From NCBI RefSeq assembly GCF_965232925.1, contig NZ_CBDDRA010000002.1, positions 330,739 through 394,738 on the forward strand: a DNA stretch of 64,000 bases, given 5' to 3'. Below are positions 53,785 through 60,541 of this stretch, piece after piece. The notes beneath the pieces were generated by a model. The model ran no database searches and was not told the DNA's origin. It saw only the letters and a list, made by a program, of their open reading frames with translations. The translations under genes and the position numbers were made by a program. This DNA comes from Tumidithrix helvetica (GTDB lineage: Bacteria > Cyanobacteriota > Cyanobacteriia > Pseudanabaenales > Pseudanabaenaceae). Position 1 is the stretch's first letter, and each line of letters starts with the position of its first letter.

Positions 53785-55947
53785 ATGTTGAATATTCGTC
53801 AGCGATCGCCTTCTCTCGGAAATTCTAACTGGGCAATTCTATCCAAGCCGTATTTACGGCAAAACTGGAAACGTTTGATGAAATGGCGGCAAGCCCCCCA
53901 GCACTTCTTGCAAGCGGTCTGTGCTGCAATTGCCGAAATTATGTTTTTGCGCGGTGCGGGTATGGGAGCCTGCCTGCTGATCGCAATGTTCCTACAGCCC
54001 TCGGTTTTAATCATGGGACTGACAGGACTGATGGCAGCGGTTACCTTCGCTACCGTGGCAAAGCTGAAGCAGGACTATTTGAATTTCGCGCCGTTACTCT
54101 TCAACCCACTCTTGGCGGGATTGAGCGTGGGATATCTCTTCCAACTCAGTCCTGCCTCCTTATTCCTATCAGCGGCGGCGGGAGCCTTTGCTTTTGTCTT
54201 AACATGGTCGCTGTCGCATATTTTGCGAACGGTTTTACTACTTCCCGTCCTCAGCCTTCCCTTTGTTGCTGTAAGTTGGATCGTGCATCTGGCTGCCTTT
54301 CGCTATGCGGGTTTGCAAGCAGCGATTCTGCCCGTTCACACCTACACGATTGGCTTACCGTTAGAATTTGAAGGCTTTCTGCGAACCTTGGGATTGATTT
54401 TCTTCTTGCCCAATATCTGGGTGGGCATAGTGGTAATGTTGTTGCTGCTGATCAACTCCCGCATTCAATTCTTTCTCGCGATCGCAGGCTATGCCTTGGG
54501 AACCTATACACGCGGCATTCTCACAGGCACGTTTGCTTACGTATATTACGATCCAGCCACGCTGAACTATATTCTGGTTGCCCTCGCGATCGGGGGATAT
54601 TATCTGCTGCCCTCAGTACGCAGCTATGCTCTCGCCGCGATCGCAGTGGTGATGACGGCAATTCTAGGCGAAGCGGTCAGCGTGTTTTGGGCGGCGGTCG
54701 GTTTGCCCGTCCATGCCTTTCCCTATAATGTCGTCACCCTATCGCTGTTGTATCTATTGGGAAGCGTGGGCAGAGGCTTACTTGCCAAGTATCCGCAGGC
54801 TTCCCCCGAAAAGACTTTGGACTACGAACTCACGGAAAGACAGCGCCATCAAGGTAGCGGTCACGCGATCGCCTTACCCTTTGCAGGACGATGGATGGTT
54901 TGGCAGGGTTGCGATGGACGCTGGACGCATCAAGGACTCTGGCGCTATGCCTACGATTTTGTGATTCGGGATGAGGAAGGACAAACCTTTCGGGAGTCAG
55001 GTCTCCAACTCAGCGATTACTATGCCTTTCAAAAGCCCGTACTGTCGCCAGTCTCAGGCTGGGTCTCGCGCGTGGTGCGCGATCTGCCTGACTGTGCGAT
55101 CGGAACCGTAGACCAAGATCGGAATTGGGGGAATTATGTGATTCTGGTTGACGATCGCGGCTTTTATGTGGAGATTTCCCATTTTGCCCAAGATAGTATT
55201 GTCGTAAATCAAGGCGATCGGATCGAACGCGGTACTTTACTCGGACGCTGTGGGAATTCAGGATATTCGCCGCAACCTCACATTCACATTCAAGTCCAAC
55301 TCACACCAGAGATTGGTGCTACCACGGTTCCCTTTAGCTTTGCCAACCTACGCGTCAACGACGAGTTTTGTGCGGAATCCACACCAACGGAATCTGCGGA
55401 GGTTGAGGCTGTGTCTTTAGATCGGGCTTTGCTCCAAGCATTATCCTTACCACTAGATTCGCAAATTAAGTTTCAAGTCTTGCGGAAAGGGAGATCGCTA
55501 ACGCCTCTAACAGTGACGGTTCGGATGGCGATCGATGGTACGTTCTATCTAGATTCGGGCAAAGCAAAGTTATATTTCCGCCGCGATGACAGTGGCTTTG
55601 TATTTCATCGCCTCGTAGGCAACGATCCCGCCCTCGCTGCTCTCTTGATCGCCATGCCTTGGCTACCCCTGTCGCGCAAACAAGGACAGTTCTGGTGCGA
55701 TTACGTGCCCATCGGTTTAGTCACGACCCAATGGCGACAAATGTTTTACCAGTTTGGTAGTTCGCTCTACGCACCACTAGGCTCCGCTAGCTATAGAGGC
55801 GAATGGAGATCGGAGAATACGCTCGTCGGGACGATTTCCATTCCCTTCGTCAAACAAAAAATCTCTACCTCTGTGACGTTCGATCGCAGCGGACAACTCG
55901 TAGCGATCGACATTGACAAACAACTCAGCCTGCAAAGAATTTCCTAG
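53785..55947 (+). CDS. Urea transporter-M23 peptidase fusion protein
   Basis: A 720-residue protein. Residues about 40-350 form a ten-helix urea-transporter (UT/SLC14-like) domain: 'LIMGLTGLMAAVTFATVAKL', 'FAPLLFNPLLAGLSVGYLF' and a second repeat 'YNVVTLSLLYLLGSVGRG'. Residues about 370-520 form an M23 (LytM) domain: 'PVLSPVSGWVSRVV', 'GNYVILVDDRGFYVEISHFAQ', 'GDRIERGTLLGRCGNSG' and the zinc site 'PHIHIQV' near 498. The first His ligand position reads 'RYAYDF', with a possible substitute in 'THQG'. A beta-rich tail of about 200 residues is unassigned. The fusion probably links a small polar-amide channel to a peptidase or metal-binding domain. It follows the decarboxylase after 168 bp. Confidence 0.88.
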   Translation: MLNIRQRSPSLGNSNWAILSKPYLRQNWKRLMKWRQAPQHFLQAVCAAIAEIMFLRGAGMGACLLIAMFLQPSVLIMGLTGLMAAVTFATVAKLKQDYLNFAPLLFNPLLAGLSVGYLFQLSPASLFLSAAAGAFAFVLTWSLSHILRTVLLLPVLSLPFVAVSWIVHLAAFRYAGLQAAILPVHTYTIGLPLEFEGFLRTLGLIFFLPNIWVGIVVMLLLLINSRIQFFLAIAGYALGTYTRGILTGTFAYVYYDPATLNYILVALAIGGYYLLPSVRSYALAAIAVVMTAILGEAVSVFWAAVGLPVHAFPYNVVTLSLLYLLGSVGRGLLAKYPQASPEKTLDYELTERQRHQGSGHAIALPFAGRWMVWQGCDGRWTHQGLWRYAYDFVIRDEEGQTFRESGLQLSDYYAFQKPVLSPVSGWVSRVVRDLPDCAIGTVDQDRNWGNYVILVDDRGFYVEISHFAQDSIVVNQGDRIERGTLLGRCGNSGYSPQPHIHIQVQLTPEIGATTVPFSFANLRVNDEFCAESTPTESAEVEAVSLDRALLQALSLPLDSQIKFQVLRKGRSLTPLTVTVRMAIDGTFYLDSGKAKLYFRRDDSGFVFHRLVGNDPALAALLIAMPWLPLSRKQGQFWCDYVPIGLVTTQWRQMFYQFGSSLYAPLGSASYRGEWRSENTLVGTISIPFVKQKISTSVTFDRSGQLVAIDIDKQLSLQRIS

Positions 55948-56129
55948 GTTTGCTACAAGTTAACTCTCGATACCACAACCTCGCATAAATCTGAAATCTC
56001 CAGCCAGCAATTACAAATTCAACAGGTTGAAGATGTCAAGTGACGATCTTAAAATTAGTAAAATTTAGCTATTTAGTATGAGATTTTTGTGATGTAATAG
56101 ATAATAGTCATCAACTCACTAGGAAAAGT

Positions 56130-56489
56130 ATGTTTGAATCATTAGAGCCTGTTGCTAAAATCTATGAAAAGATTCATGATTCTGTCAATGAATGGAATCG
56201 ACCTACACAAAGTGCTAACAAAATATCAAGCGTAGCCGAGCCAGTTGTGGATGTACTGAATCAAGTCCCAGGTATGACACAAGCTCATAGCAGGGATTTC
56301 AAGCGAGCGACACCTCGTTTTACTCTTCGTGATGGATCAGTGCTAAAGATGTTCAAAAATCCTGTGGGTGTTAACCATGTTTTTATTGCTGATACTGAAG
56401 GCAACATGGTTTTTGGTGGTTTTGTTGGTTGGATTCATACCGATAGCTTAAATCAAGCTATAGAAAAAATCAGACGCGACTTCACTTAG
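56130..56489 (+). CDS. Small hypothetical protein upstream of LRAT-like gene
   Basis: A 119-residue soluble protein that I do not recognise. An N-terminal helical part ('LEPVAKIYEKIHDSVNEWNR') is followed by a small beta-rich domain, 'FTLRDGSVLKMFKNPVGVNHVFIADTEGNMVFGGFVGW'. AGGA lies 5 bp before the ATG. It lies 64 bp upstream of the LRAT-like gene and shares its AT-rich, HIP1-poor character, so a functional pairing (regulator or immunity partner) is possible but unproven. Confidence 0.6.
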   Translation: MFESLEPVAKIYEKIHDSVNEWNRPTQSANKISSVAEPVVDVLNQVPGMTQAHSRDFKRATPRFTLRDGSVLKMFKNPVGVNHVFIADTEGNMVFGGFVGWIHTDSLNQAIEKIRRDFT

Positions 56490-56553
56490 TTTTTGCTACG
56501 TAACAGCTTTTAATCATAGATGTGTTCGCAAAAACAAGAATAGTGTTGTAGAA

Positions 56554-57255
56554 ATGGAACTTCAAATAGGTGATATTCTGTCCGTTGAACTGGTTGCTCA
56601 TACTCGACATTTCTTTGTGTATATTGGTAATGGGAAAATAGTGGAGTGGGGACCTTGGGATGGAACATCTTGGATGGGAAGTAAAGGTCATGTCTTTACA
56701 AAAGAATTGTTCAGATCTGGTTTAAGCTACAAATTGCCAGGCAGTGATGGAGAGTTAAAAAAAATCACTTTAGAACAGAGCACTGGAGCTAGTAAAACCT
56801 TGATTAATCAAAGGATTAAAGAGATGACAACAGGAATTGACTATCATCTAGGTCATCGAAACTGTGAACATTTTGCTTATTACGTCACAGGATATACGGG
56901 CTACTCTAAGCAAAGTGTTTCCCATATGTTTACCGATCACGATCCATTTACAAGCAACCCCATGATTCACAATCTAAATGAATTACGTGATGAGCTTTTA
57001 AGGAGCAAATATTGTGGAATTGTTGGATTATCAAGAGGAGATTTTGAAGGTTCCGTTCTCGCTGGGAAAATGAGTGATGGACATTACGCATACCATTATA
57101 GTCATCCTTTAGGAGGTCAGCATCTATATGTGACTACTATTCCAAAATCTGAGGACTTTGAGGCTAGTTATAATTCAATTCTTTTGGCATACTATGGCGC
57201 ATTCTTTGGAAGAGGGGAAATCTTGAGTATTGTCCGAAAACTAAGGGGATGCTGA
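56554..57255 (+). CDS. LRAT/NC-domain protein
   Basis: A 233-residue protein. Residues about 5-125 match the LRAT-like fold: 'GDILSVELVAHTRHFFVYIGNGKIVEWG' with the catalytic His (H19) and 'HRNCEHFAYYVTGYTGYSKQ' with the nucleophile Cys104. The NCEHF motif is diagnostic for the LRAT/HRASLS (phospholipid acyltransferase) superfamily. The C-terminal 100 residues are not recognised. In bacteria this fold occurs in membrane-lipid-acting toxins and in stand-alone proteins; here it has no signal peptide. Activity is likely as both catalytic residues are present. Confidence 0.8.
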   Translation: MELQIGDILSVELVAHTRHFFVYIGNGKIVEWGPWDGTSWMGSKGHVFTKELFRSGLSYKLPGSDGELKKITLEQSTGASKTLINQRIKEMTTGIDYHLGHRNCEHFAYYVTGYTGYSKQSVSHMFTDHDPFTSNPMIHNLNELRDELLRSKYCGIVGLSRGDFEGSVLAGKMSDGHYAYHYSHPLGGQHLYVTTIPKSEDFEASYNSILLAYYGAFFGRGEILSIVRKLRGC

Positions 57256-57367
57256 ACATAGACAAAGTACATGTTGCTCAATAAGATTACCTATAACAAG
57301 ATCGTTTAAGTGTACAATCGCTGTTTATCTACAGTTCATCACAAAAAGGCGATCAAGTGGAAAGGTT

Positions 57368-57727
57368 ATGCCACAAGAGGATGAGGAAAATCGTAGACCG
57401 CCAAGAGGGCTTAATTTAGCAGAAAAGCATATACATAAGCACTTGCCAGATACACCACAAATGTTAAAACTGTTAAAGGAAGACGGTAAGGCGCATGTGT
57501 TTAACGATAGAGAAACTTTACTCTTGGTTACAGAGGCTTTGTTTGAGGATGGTCAACTTATTGGTACTGTAAGAGGTCACGAACGCTATGGGATGTATTT
57601 TGATCGGGCAATTGGATATAGAATTGATCTAGAAGGGAATCGATTGCCATTATATTTTGCAGAAATGAAAATCATTAAGGGTGAATATCATGTCATTCCG
57701 CGCACAAAACCAAGCGAAGTTATCTAG
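57368..57727 (+). CDS. Small basic-start protein, toxin-like, unknown family
   Basis: A 119-residue protein starting MPQEDEENRRPPRGLN. The centre has 'LNLAEKHIHKHLPDTPQMLKLL' with a His-rich helix, then a compact beta segment 'IGTVRGHERYGMYFDRAIGYRIDLEGNRLPLYFAEMK' ending 'HVIPRTKP'. The pattern (H-x2-K-H, R-x-H-E-R-Y-G) resembles small C-terminal toxin domains of polymorphic toxins, but I cannot name a family. It overlaps the next gene by 38 bp. Confidence 0.6.
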   Translation: MPQEDEENRRPPRGLNLAEKHIHKHLPDTPQMLKLLKEDGKAHVFNDRETLLLVTEALFEDGQLIGTVRGHERYGMYFDRAIGYRIDLEGNRLPLYFAEMKIIKGEYHVIPRTKPSEVI

Positions 57728-57956
57728 TTGGAAATTTATTGAAATGTGGGTCGATCCAACTTCCGACCTTCCCTATGTGTTAATGCTAGTTGGAGATGCA
57801 GACGGTAGCTATAAAGTGTACGATCCAACTGAAGGTTATAAAATAGTCTATTCCGAGCGAGACTATGAGAAAGTAAAAGATTTTTTATTGGAAGATGAGT
57901 ACGTGCAAATTCGTGGCAGATATCAAGACATAGAACATAACTCTATGGTTGCTTAA
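57690..57956 (+). CDS. Small acidic protein, possible immunity or partner protein
   Basis: An 88-residue acidic protein, overlapping the previous gene by 38 bp in another frame. The ATG at 57690 has AAGGG 6 bp upstream and is preferred over GTG at 57681. 'KFIEMWVDPTSDLPYVLMLVGDADGSYKVYDPTEGYKIVYSERDYEKVKDFLLEDEYVQIRGRYQ' looks like a single alpha/beta domain. Size, acidity and overlap fit an immunity partner of the preceding basic-start protein; this is inference from arrangement. Confidence 0.6.
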   Translation: MSFRAQNQAKLSSWKFIEMWVDPTSDLPYVLMLVGDADGSYKVYDPTEGYKIVYSERDYEKVKDFLLEDEYVQIRGRYQDIEHNSMVA

Positions 57957-57982
57957 TTTTGCTTGCATTCATCCCCAAACAA

Positions 57983-58020
57983 GCGATTCCAAAATTTAGC
58001 AAGTCTAAAACTCAACCTGC
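57983..58020 (+). repeat. Partial copy of the 92-bp repeat
   Basis: 38 bp, GCGATTCCAAAATTTAGCAA and onward to CTCAACCTGC, matching the left-middle part of the copies at 58183 and 59129. Confidence 0.75.
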
Positions 58021-58182
58021 CACTCAAAAGACCTAAAAGTAGTCGCATTTTTACCTAAAAAGAGCTTCTAGAGTCAGTGATGAAGCCAGTCACAAATATT
58101 CTCTTCCCCATGCTAGAAGAACTCACAAAAGAATAGAACTCTGATTGGTTAGTCGATTCTCTAATAAGCGATTAGTCCCAAC

Positions 58183-58274
58183 ATCTCAGCGCAATTCCAA
58201 AATTCACCAAGTCTAAAACTCAACCTGCGATCGCTTCAGACGGCAATGCTTCGAGCGCGATCGCTGCTGGTTTT
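58183..58274 (+). repeat. 92-bp direct repeat, copy upstream of the toxin-antitoxin pair
   Basis: 92 bp, ATCTCAGCGC to GCTGGTTTT, nearly identical to 59129-59220. The right half carries two HIP1 palindromes (GCGATCGC) in a potential hairpin. Confidence 0.85.
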
Positions 58275-58364
58275 TACAACTAAATCAAACAAGAAAATTG
58301 AGCCAATTTGGTTAAATTTATGCAGGGACAAGTAAAATATGTGTATTGATATCAGGCTTGGAAC

Positions 58365-58673
58365 ATGAACGCTGTAAAAGAGCTTATTTTAGGCAAGCTA
58401 GAGCATTTAGAAGCTTTATCTGAACCTGTTTTACAAGAGGTTTTAGATTTTGTCAGCTATTTAGAGTGGCGGCTGGATCCAAATCATCGCCCAGTTCTAG
58501 GCTCTAAACTGGTAGAAGAGAATTTAGCGAGAGAATCAGAAGAAGATACAAGTTCATTTCTATTGGGAATCGCTACGTCTTTTGCGACTGGTCTATCAGA
58601 CAAAGATTTGGAATGTTTGCCCACTGATGGTGCCGAGCATCACGATCGCTATCTCTACAATTCGCAATTATGA
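58365..58673 (+). CDS. Antitoxin-like protein (DUF2281/VapB-type)
   Basis: A 102-residue protein. The N-terminus 'AVKELILGKLEHLEALSEPVLQEVLDFVSYLEWRL' is the helical pattern of DUF2281-type antitoxins; the C-terminal half is acidic and Ser rich and probably wraps the toxin ('ESEEDTSSFLLGIATSFATGLSDKDLECLPTDGAEHHDRYLYN'). Its stop overlaps the PIN gene start (ATGA), as usual for antitoxin-first type II modules. Confidence 0.85.
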   Translation: MNAVKELILGKLEHLEALSEPVLQEVLDFVSYLEWRLDPNHRPVLGSKLVEENLARESEEDTSSFLLGIATSFATGLSDKDLECLPTDGAEHHDRYLYNSQL

Positions 58674-59104
58674 CCGAGTTGATTTTTGCCGATACCTTCT
58701 ATTGGGTTGCATTACTCAGCCCTCGCGATAATTTCCACAACCAAGCGATCGCAATTACAGAAAAGCTAGGTAAAACAAAGATTATTACGACCGATGAAGT
58801 ACTTACAGAAGTTCTCAATTTCTTGTCTGAAGGTGGCGTAAAACTACGCAATCGAGCAGTAACTACAGTTCGGAAACTGCTTAATGTAGATTCGGACAAG
58901 GTAATCGTGTTACCTCAGTCTCATGAGACCTTTTTGGGTGGATTGGAATTATACGAACAGCGACTAGATAAGGGATATAGCCTCACAGACTGCATCTCAA
59001 TGGTAACAATGCGGCAAATGGACATCGAGCGAATATTGACTCACGATCGCCATTTTGTTCAAGAGGGTTTTACAATTCTGTTTTCCAGAGATCGCCTCAT
59101 CTAA
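58670..59104 (+). CDS. PIN-domain toxin (VapC-type)
   Basis: A 144-residue PIN-domain ribonuclease. The acidic centre is D8 in 'IFADTFYWVALLSPRDNFH', Glu in 'TDEVLTEVLNFL', Asp in 'YSLTDCISMVTMR' and Asp in 'ILTHDRHFVQEGF'. All four expected positions are present, so the nuclease should be active. Coupling with the upstream antitoxin gene (ATGA) makes this a type II toxin-antitoxin module that cleaves RNA when the antitoxin is lost. Confidence 0.92.
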   Translation: MTELIFADTFYWVALLSPRDNFHNQAIAITEKLGKTKIITTDEVLTEVLNFLSEGGVKLRNRAVTTVRKLLNVDSDKVIVLPQSHETFLGGLELYEQRLDKGYSLTDCISMVTMRQMDIERILTHDRHFVQEGFTILFSRDRLI

Positions 59105-59128
59105 TCAGAAGCGATTGCCATTCATAAG

Positions 59129-59220
59129 ATCTCAGCGCGTTTCCAAAATTCAGCAAGTCTAAAACTTAACCTGCGATCGCTTCAGACTACAACGCTTCGA
59201 GCGCGATCGCTGTTAGTTTT
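59129..59220 (+). repeat. 92-bp direct repeat, copy downstream of the toxin-antitoxin pair
   Basis: 92 bp, starting 25 bp after the PIN-gene stop. It differs from 58183-58274 at a few bases only. With the upstream copy it brackets the module. Confidence 0.85.
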
Positions 59221-59581
59221 GCTGCACTGCATGCGTCATCTTGATTTGAGCCAGTTCTGCTCCCTACACTATGCTTCGGACAATCAACCTTTTTGTCGAG
59301 CAAACTCATCCTGAATCAACATTCGCGAAAAGTCAAACGCAGATAGCTTGATTGTTCATGTGTTTGCAGACAAAAGCACTGTTTTTTTCTGGTCTACAAA
59401 CCTGCCTAAGAAAACTAAGGTTGTAGGCGCACACTGGTATTGCAACGCTAGTTCATTATCAGTGTCTAAAAAAACGCAACTAGGTTCGCTAAATTATGAA
59501 TATTTTTTAGAAGTTAGAGCGAAATCATCCTCTGGCGCAGCGGTGCAGACCGCAGTAACCCAAACACAAAGCGATCGAAAC
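59221..59581. other. Region upstream of the paired small genes
   Basis: 361 bp. The following gene's frame is open from a TTG at 59348, giving 78 more residues ('MIVHVFADKSTVFFWSTNLP'), but nothing in that extension resembles its paralogue, so I treat it as probably non-coding. No other feature is seen. Confidence 0.45.
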
Positions 59582-59977
59582 ATGAGCACCCAAACTCGAC
59601 CAAATTTTGTTTTCCCTTGGCTCGCGCCTGATTTACTGCCACTAAGTATCAGCGAAAGTATCAGCGATTCCTTTTGGGATGCGCACCGCCGCATCGTGGC
59701 GACATTAAGAGAGATCGAGAACTTGTTGCTTGTCTGTACGCATGAAGAAATTTCTAGTGTTTGGGTTGCTTTACAGGATATGAGAAACACAATTCGGCAA
59801 TATCGTCCTGATTTACCCAGTTTTCTGCAAAAAAGACGCGTTCGCAGAAACATTACGCGCATTTTGGTTACGCTGACCGATTTGGGCTTTCGCAATTTAA
59901 TCGCCCAATCGAACAAGAACTCAGTGGGCGGCATATCAAACAGTACAGAATCCCCTAACCAACTTTATCCCAACTAA
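59582..59977 (+). CDS. Small helical protein, paralogue of the next gene
   Basis: A 131-residue protein beginning MSTQTRPNFVFPWLAP. It shares with the next gene the helix 'REIENLL..CT.E...W.ALQD.I..YR' and the motif 'PSFLQKRR', so both are likely real genes from a duplication. After the motif it continues with a basic helix ('RNITRILVTLTDLGFRNLI'). No family recognised, no signal peptide. The start could lie further upstream, at TTG 59348. Confidence 0.6.
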   Translation: MSTQTRPNFVFPWLAPDLLPLSISESISDSFWDAHRRIVATLREIENLLLVCTHEEISSVWVALQDMRNTIRQYRPDLPSFLQKRRVRRNITRILVTLTDLGFRNLIAQSNKNSVGGISNSTESPNQLYPN

Positions 59978-60058
59978 TTTCCCAAAATAGTTAGATAGAT
60001 TCTTGCACATAGCGTATCCCAATTTCAGATTTTCAAAAATTAGCTCAGGAGATTCCCT

Positions 60059-60511
60059 ATGCAAAGTGATGCTCATCCTACCCCCTCTATCCTCTCCCAC
60101 CGTTTTAATTCCAATTCCCATCCGAAGGTCGTTGAGTTCTCACCACAAAACACTCAGATTGAATATGTTTTACAAGAAATTGAGAATCTGCTAGCGAACT
60201 GTACCGCCCATGAAGCAGAAACTTTTTGGGCATCAGCCGATCAGATTAAATCCAGATATCGCATTGCTTCGGTCATGAGCGAAATCGAAACTTTGCTCGT
60301 CACCTTTGCCAGTATTAACGATGAGGCAAACGTCTTAAAGGAAATCGCCGAGCAGGTTAAAGCGCATAGTAAAAGCGACAGAAGTGAAAAAAATGAGAGG
60401 ATAGAAAGAACTGACGGCAGTGAGAAAAGTGATTCCCTTTGGGAAACGCCCCGCCGCAAACCAGAAATTCCTAGTTTTTTGATTCGCAGAAGAGATATCT
60501 ATCATGGTTGA
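60059..60511 (+). CDS. Small helical protein with charged linker, paralogue of the previous gene
   Basis: A 150-residue protein beginning MQSDAHPTPSILSHRFNSNS; CAGGAGA is 9 bp upstream of the ATG. The helix 'LQEIENLLANCTAHEAETFWASADQI' and the ending 'IPSFLIRRRDIYHG' match the previous gene. A second copy of the 'EIE.LL' helix ('VMSEIETLLVTF') and a highly charged Lys/Ser/Glu linker ('KSDRSEKNERIERTDGSEKS') lie between. The amidase-like gene starts 31 bp later. Function unknown. Confidence 0.72.
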   Translation: MQSDAHPTPSILSHRFNSNSHPKVVEFSPQNTQIEYVLQEIENLLANCTAHEAETFWASADQIKSRYRIASVMSEIETLLVTFASINDEANVLKEIAEQVKAHSKSDRSEKNERIERTDGSEKSDSLWETPRRKPEIPSFLIRRRDIYHG

Positions 60512-60541
60512 AAGGATGGGGGGTAAGCCTGAAGTTTTGAT

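Larger units (their letters stand above)
57957..58364. other. Intergenic region with repeat copies A and B
   Basis: 408 bp without a gene. It holds a partial repeat copy (57983-58020) and a full 92-bp copy (58183-58274). A 17-codon ORF at about 58080 is not credible. Confidence 0.7.

Noticed and set aside
58080..58134. 17-codon ORF between repeat copies
   Set aside because: Too short, no ribosome site, no recognisable sequence.
59348..59581. 78-residue N-terminal extension of the first small helical protein
   Set aside because: TTG start, no ribosome site and no counterpart in the paralogue, so the ATG at 59582 was used.
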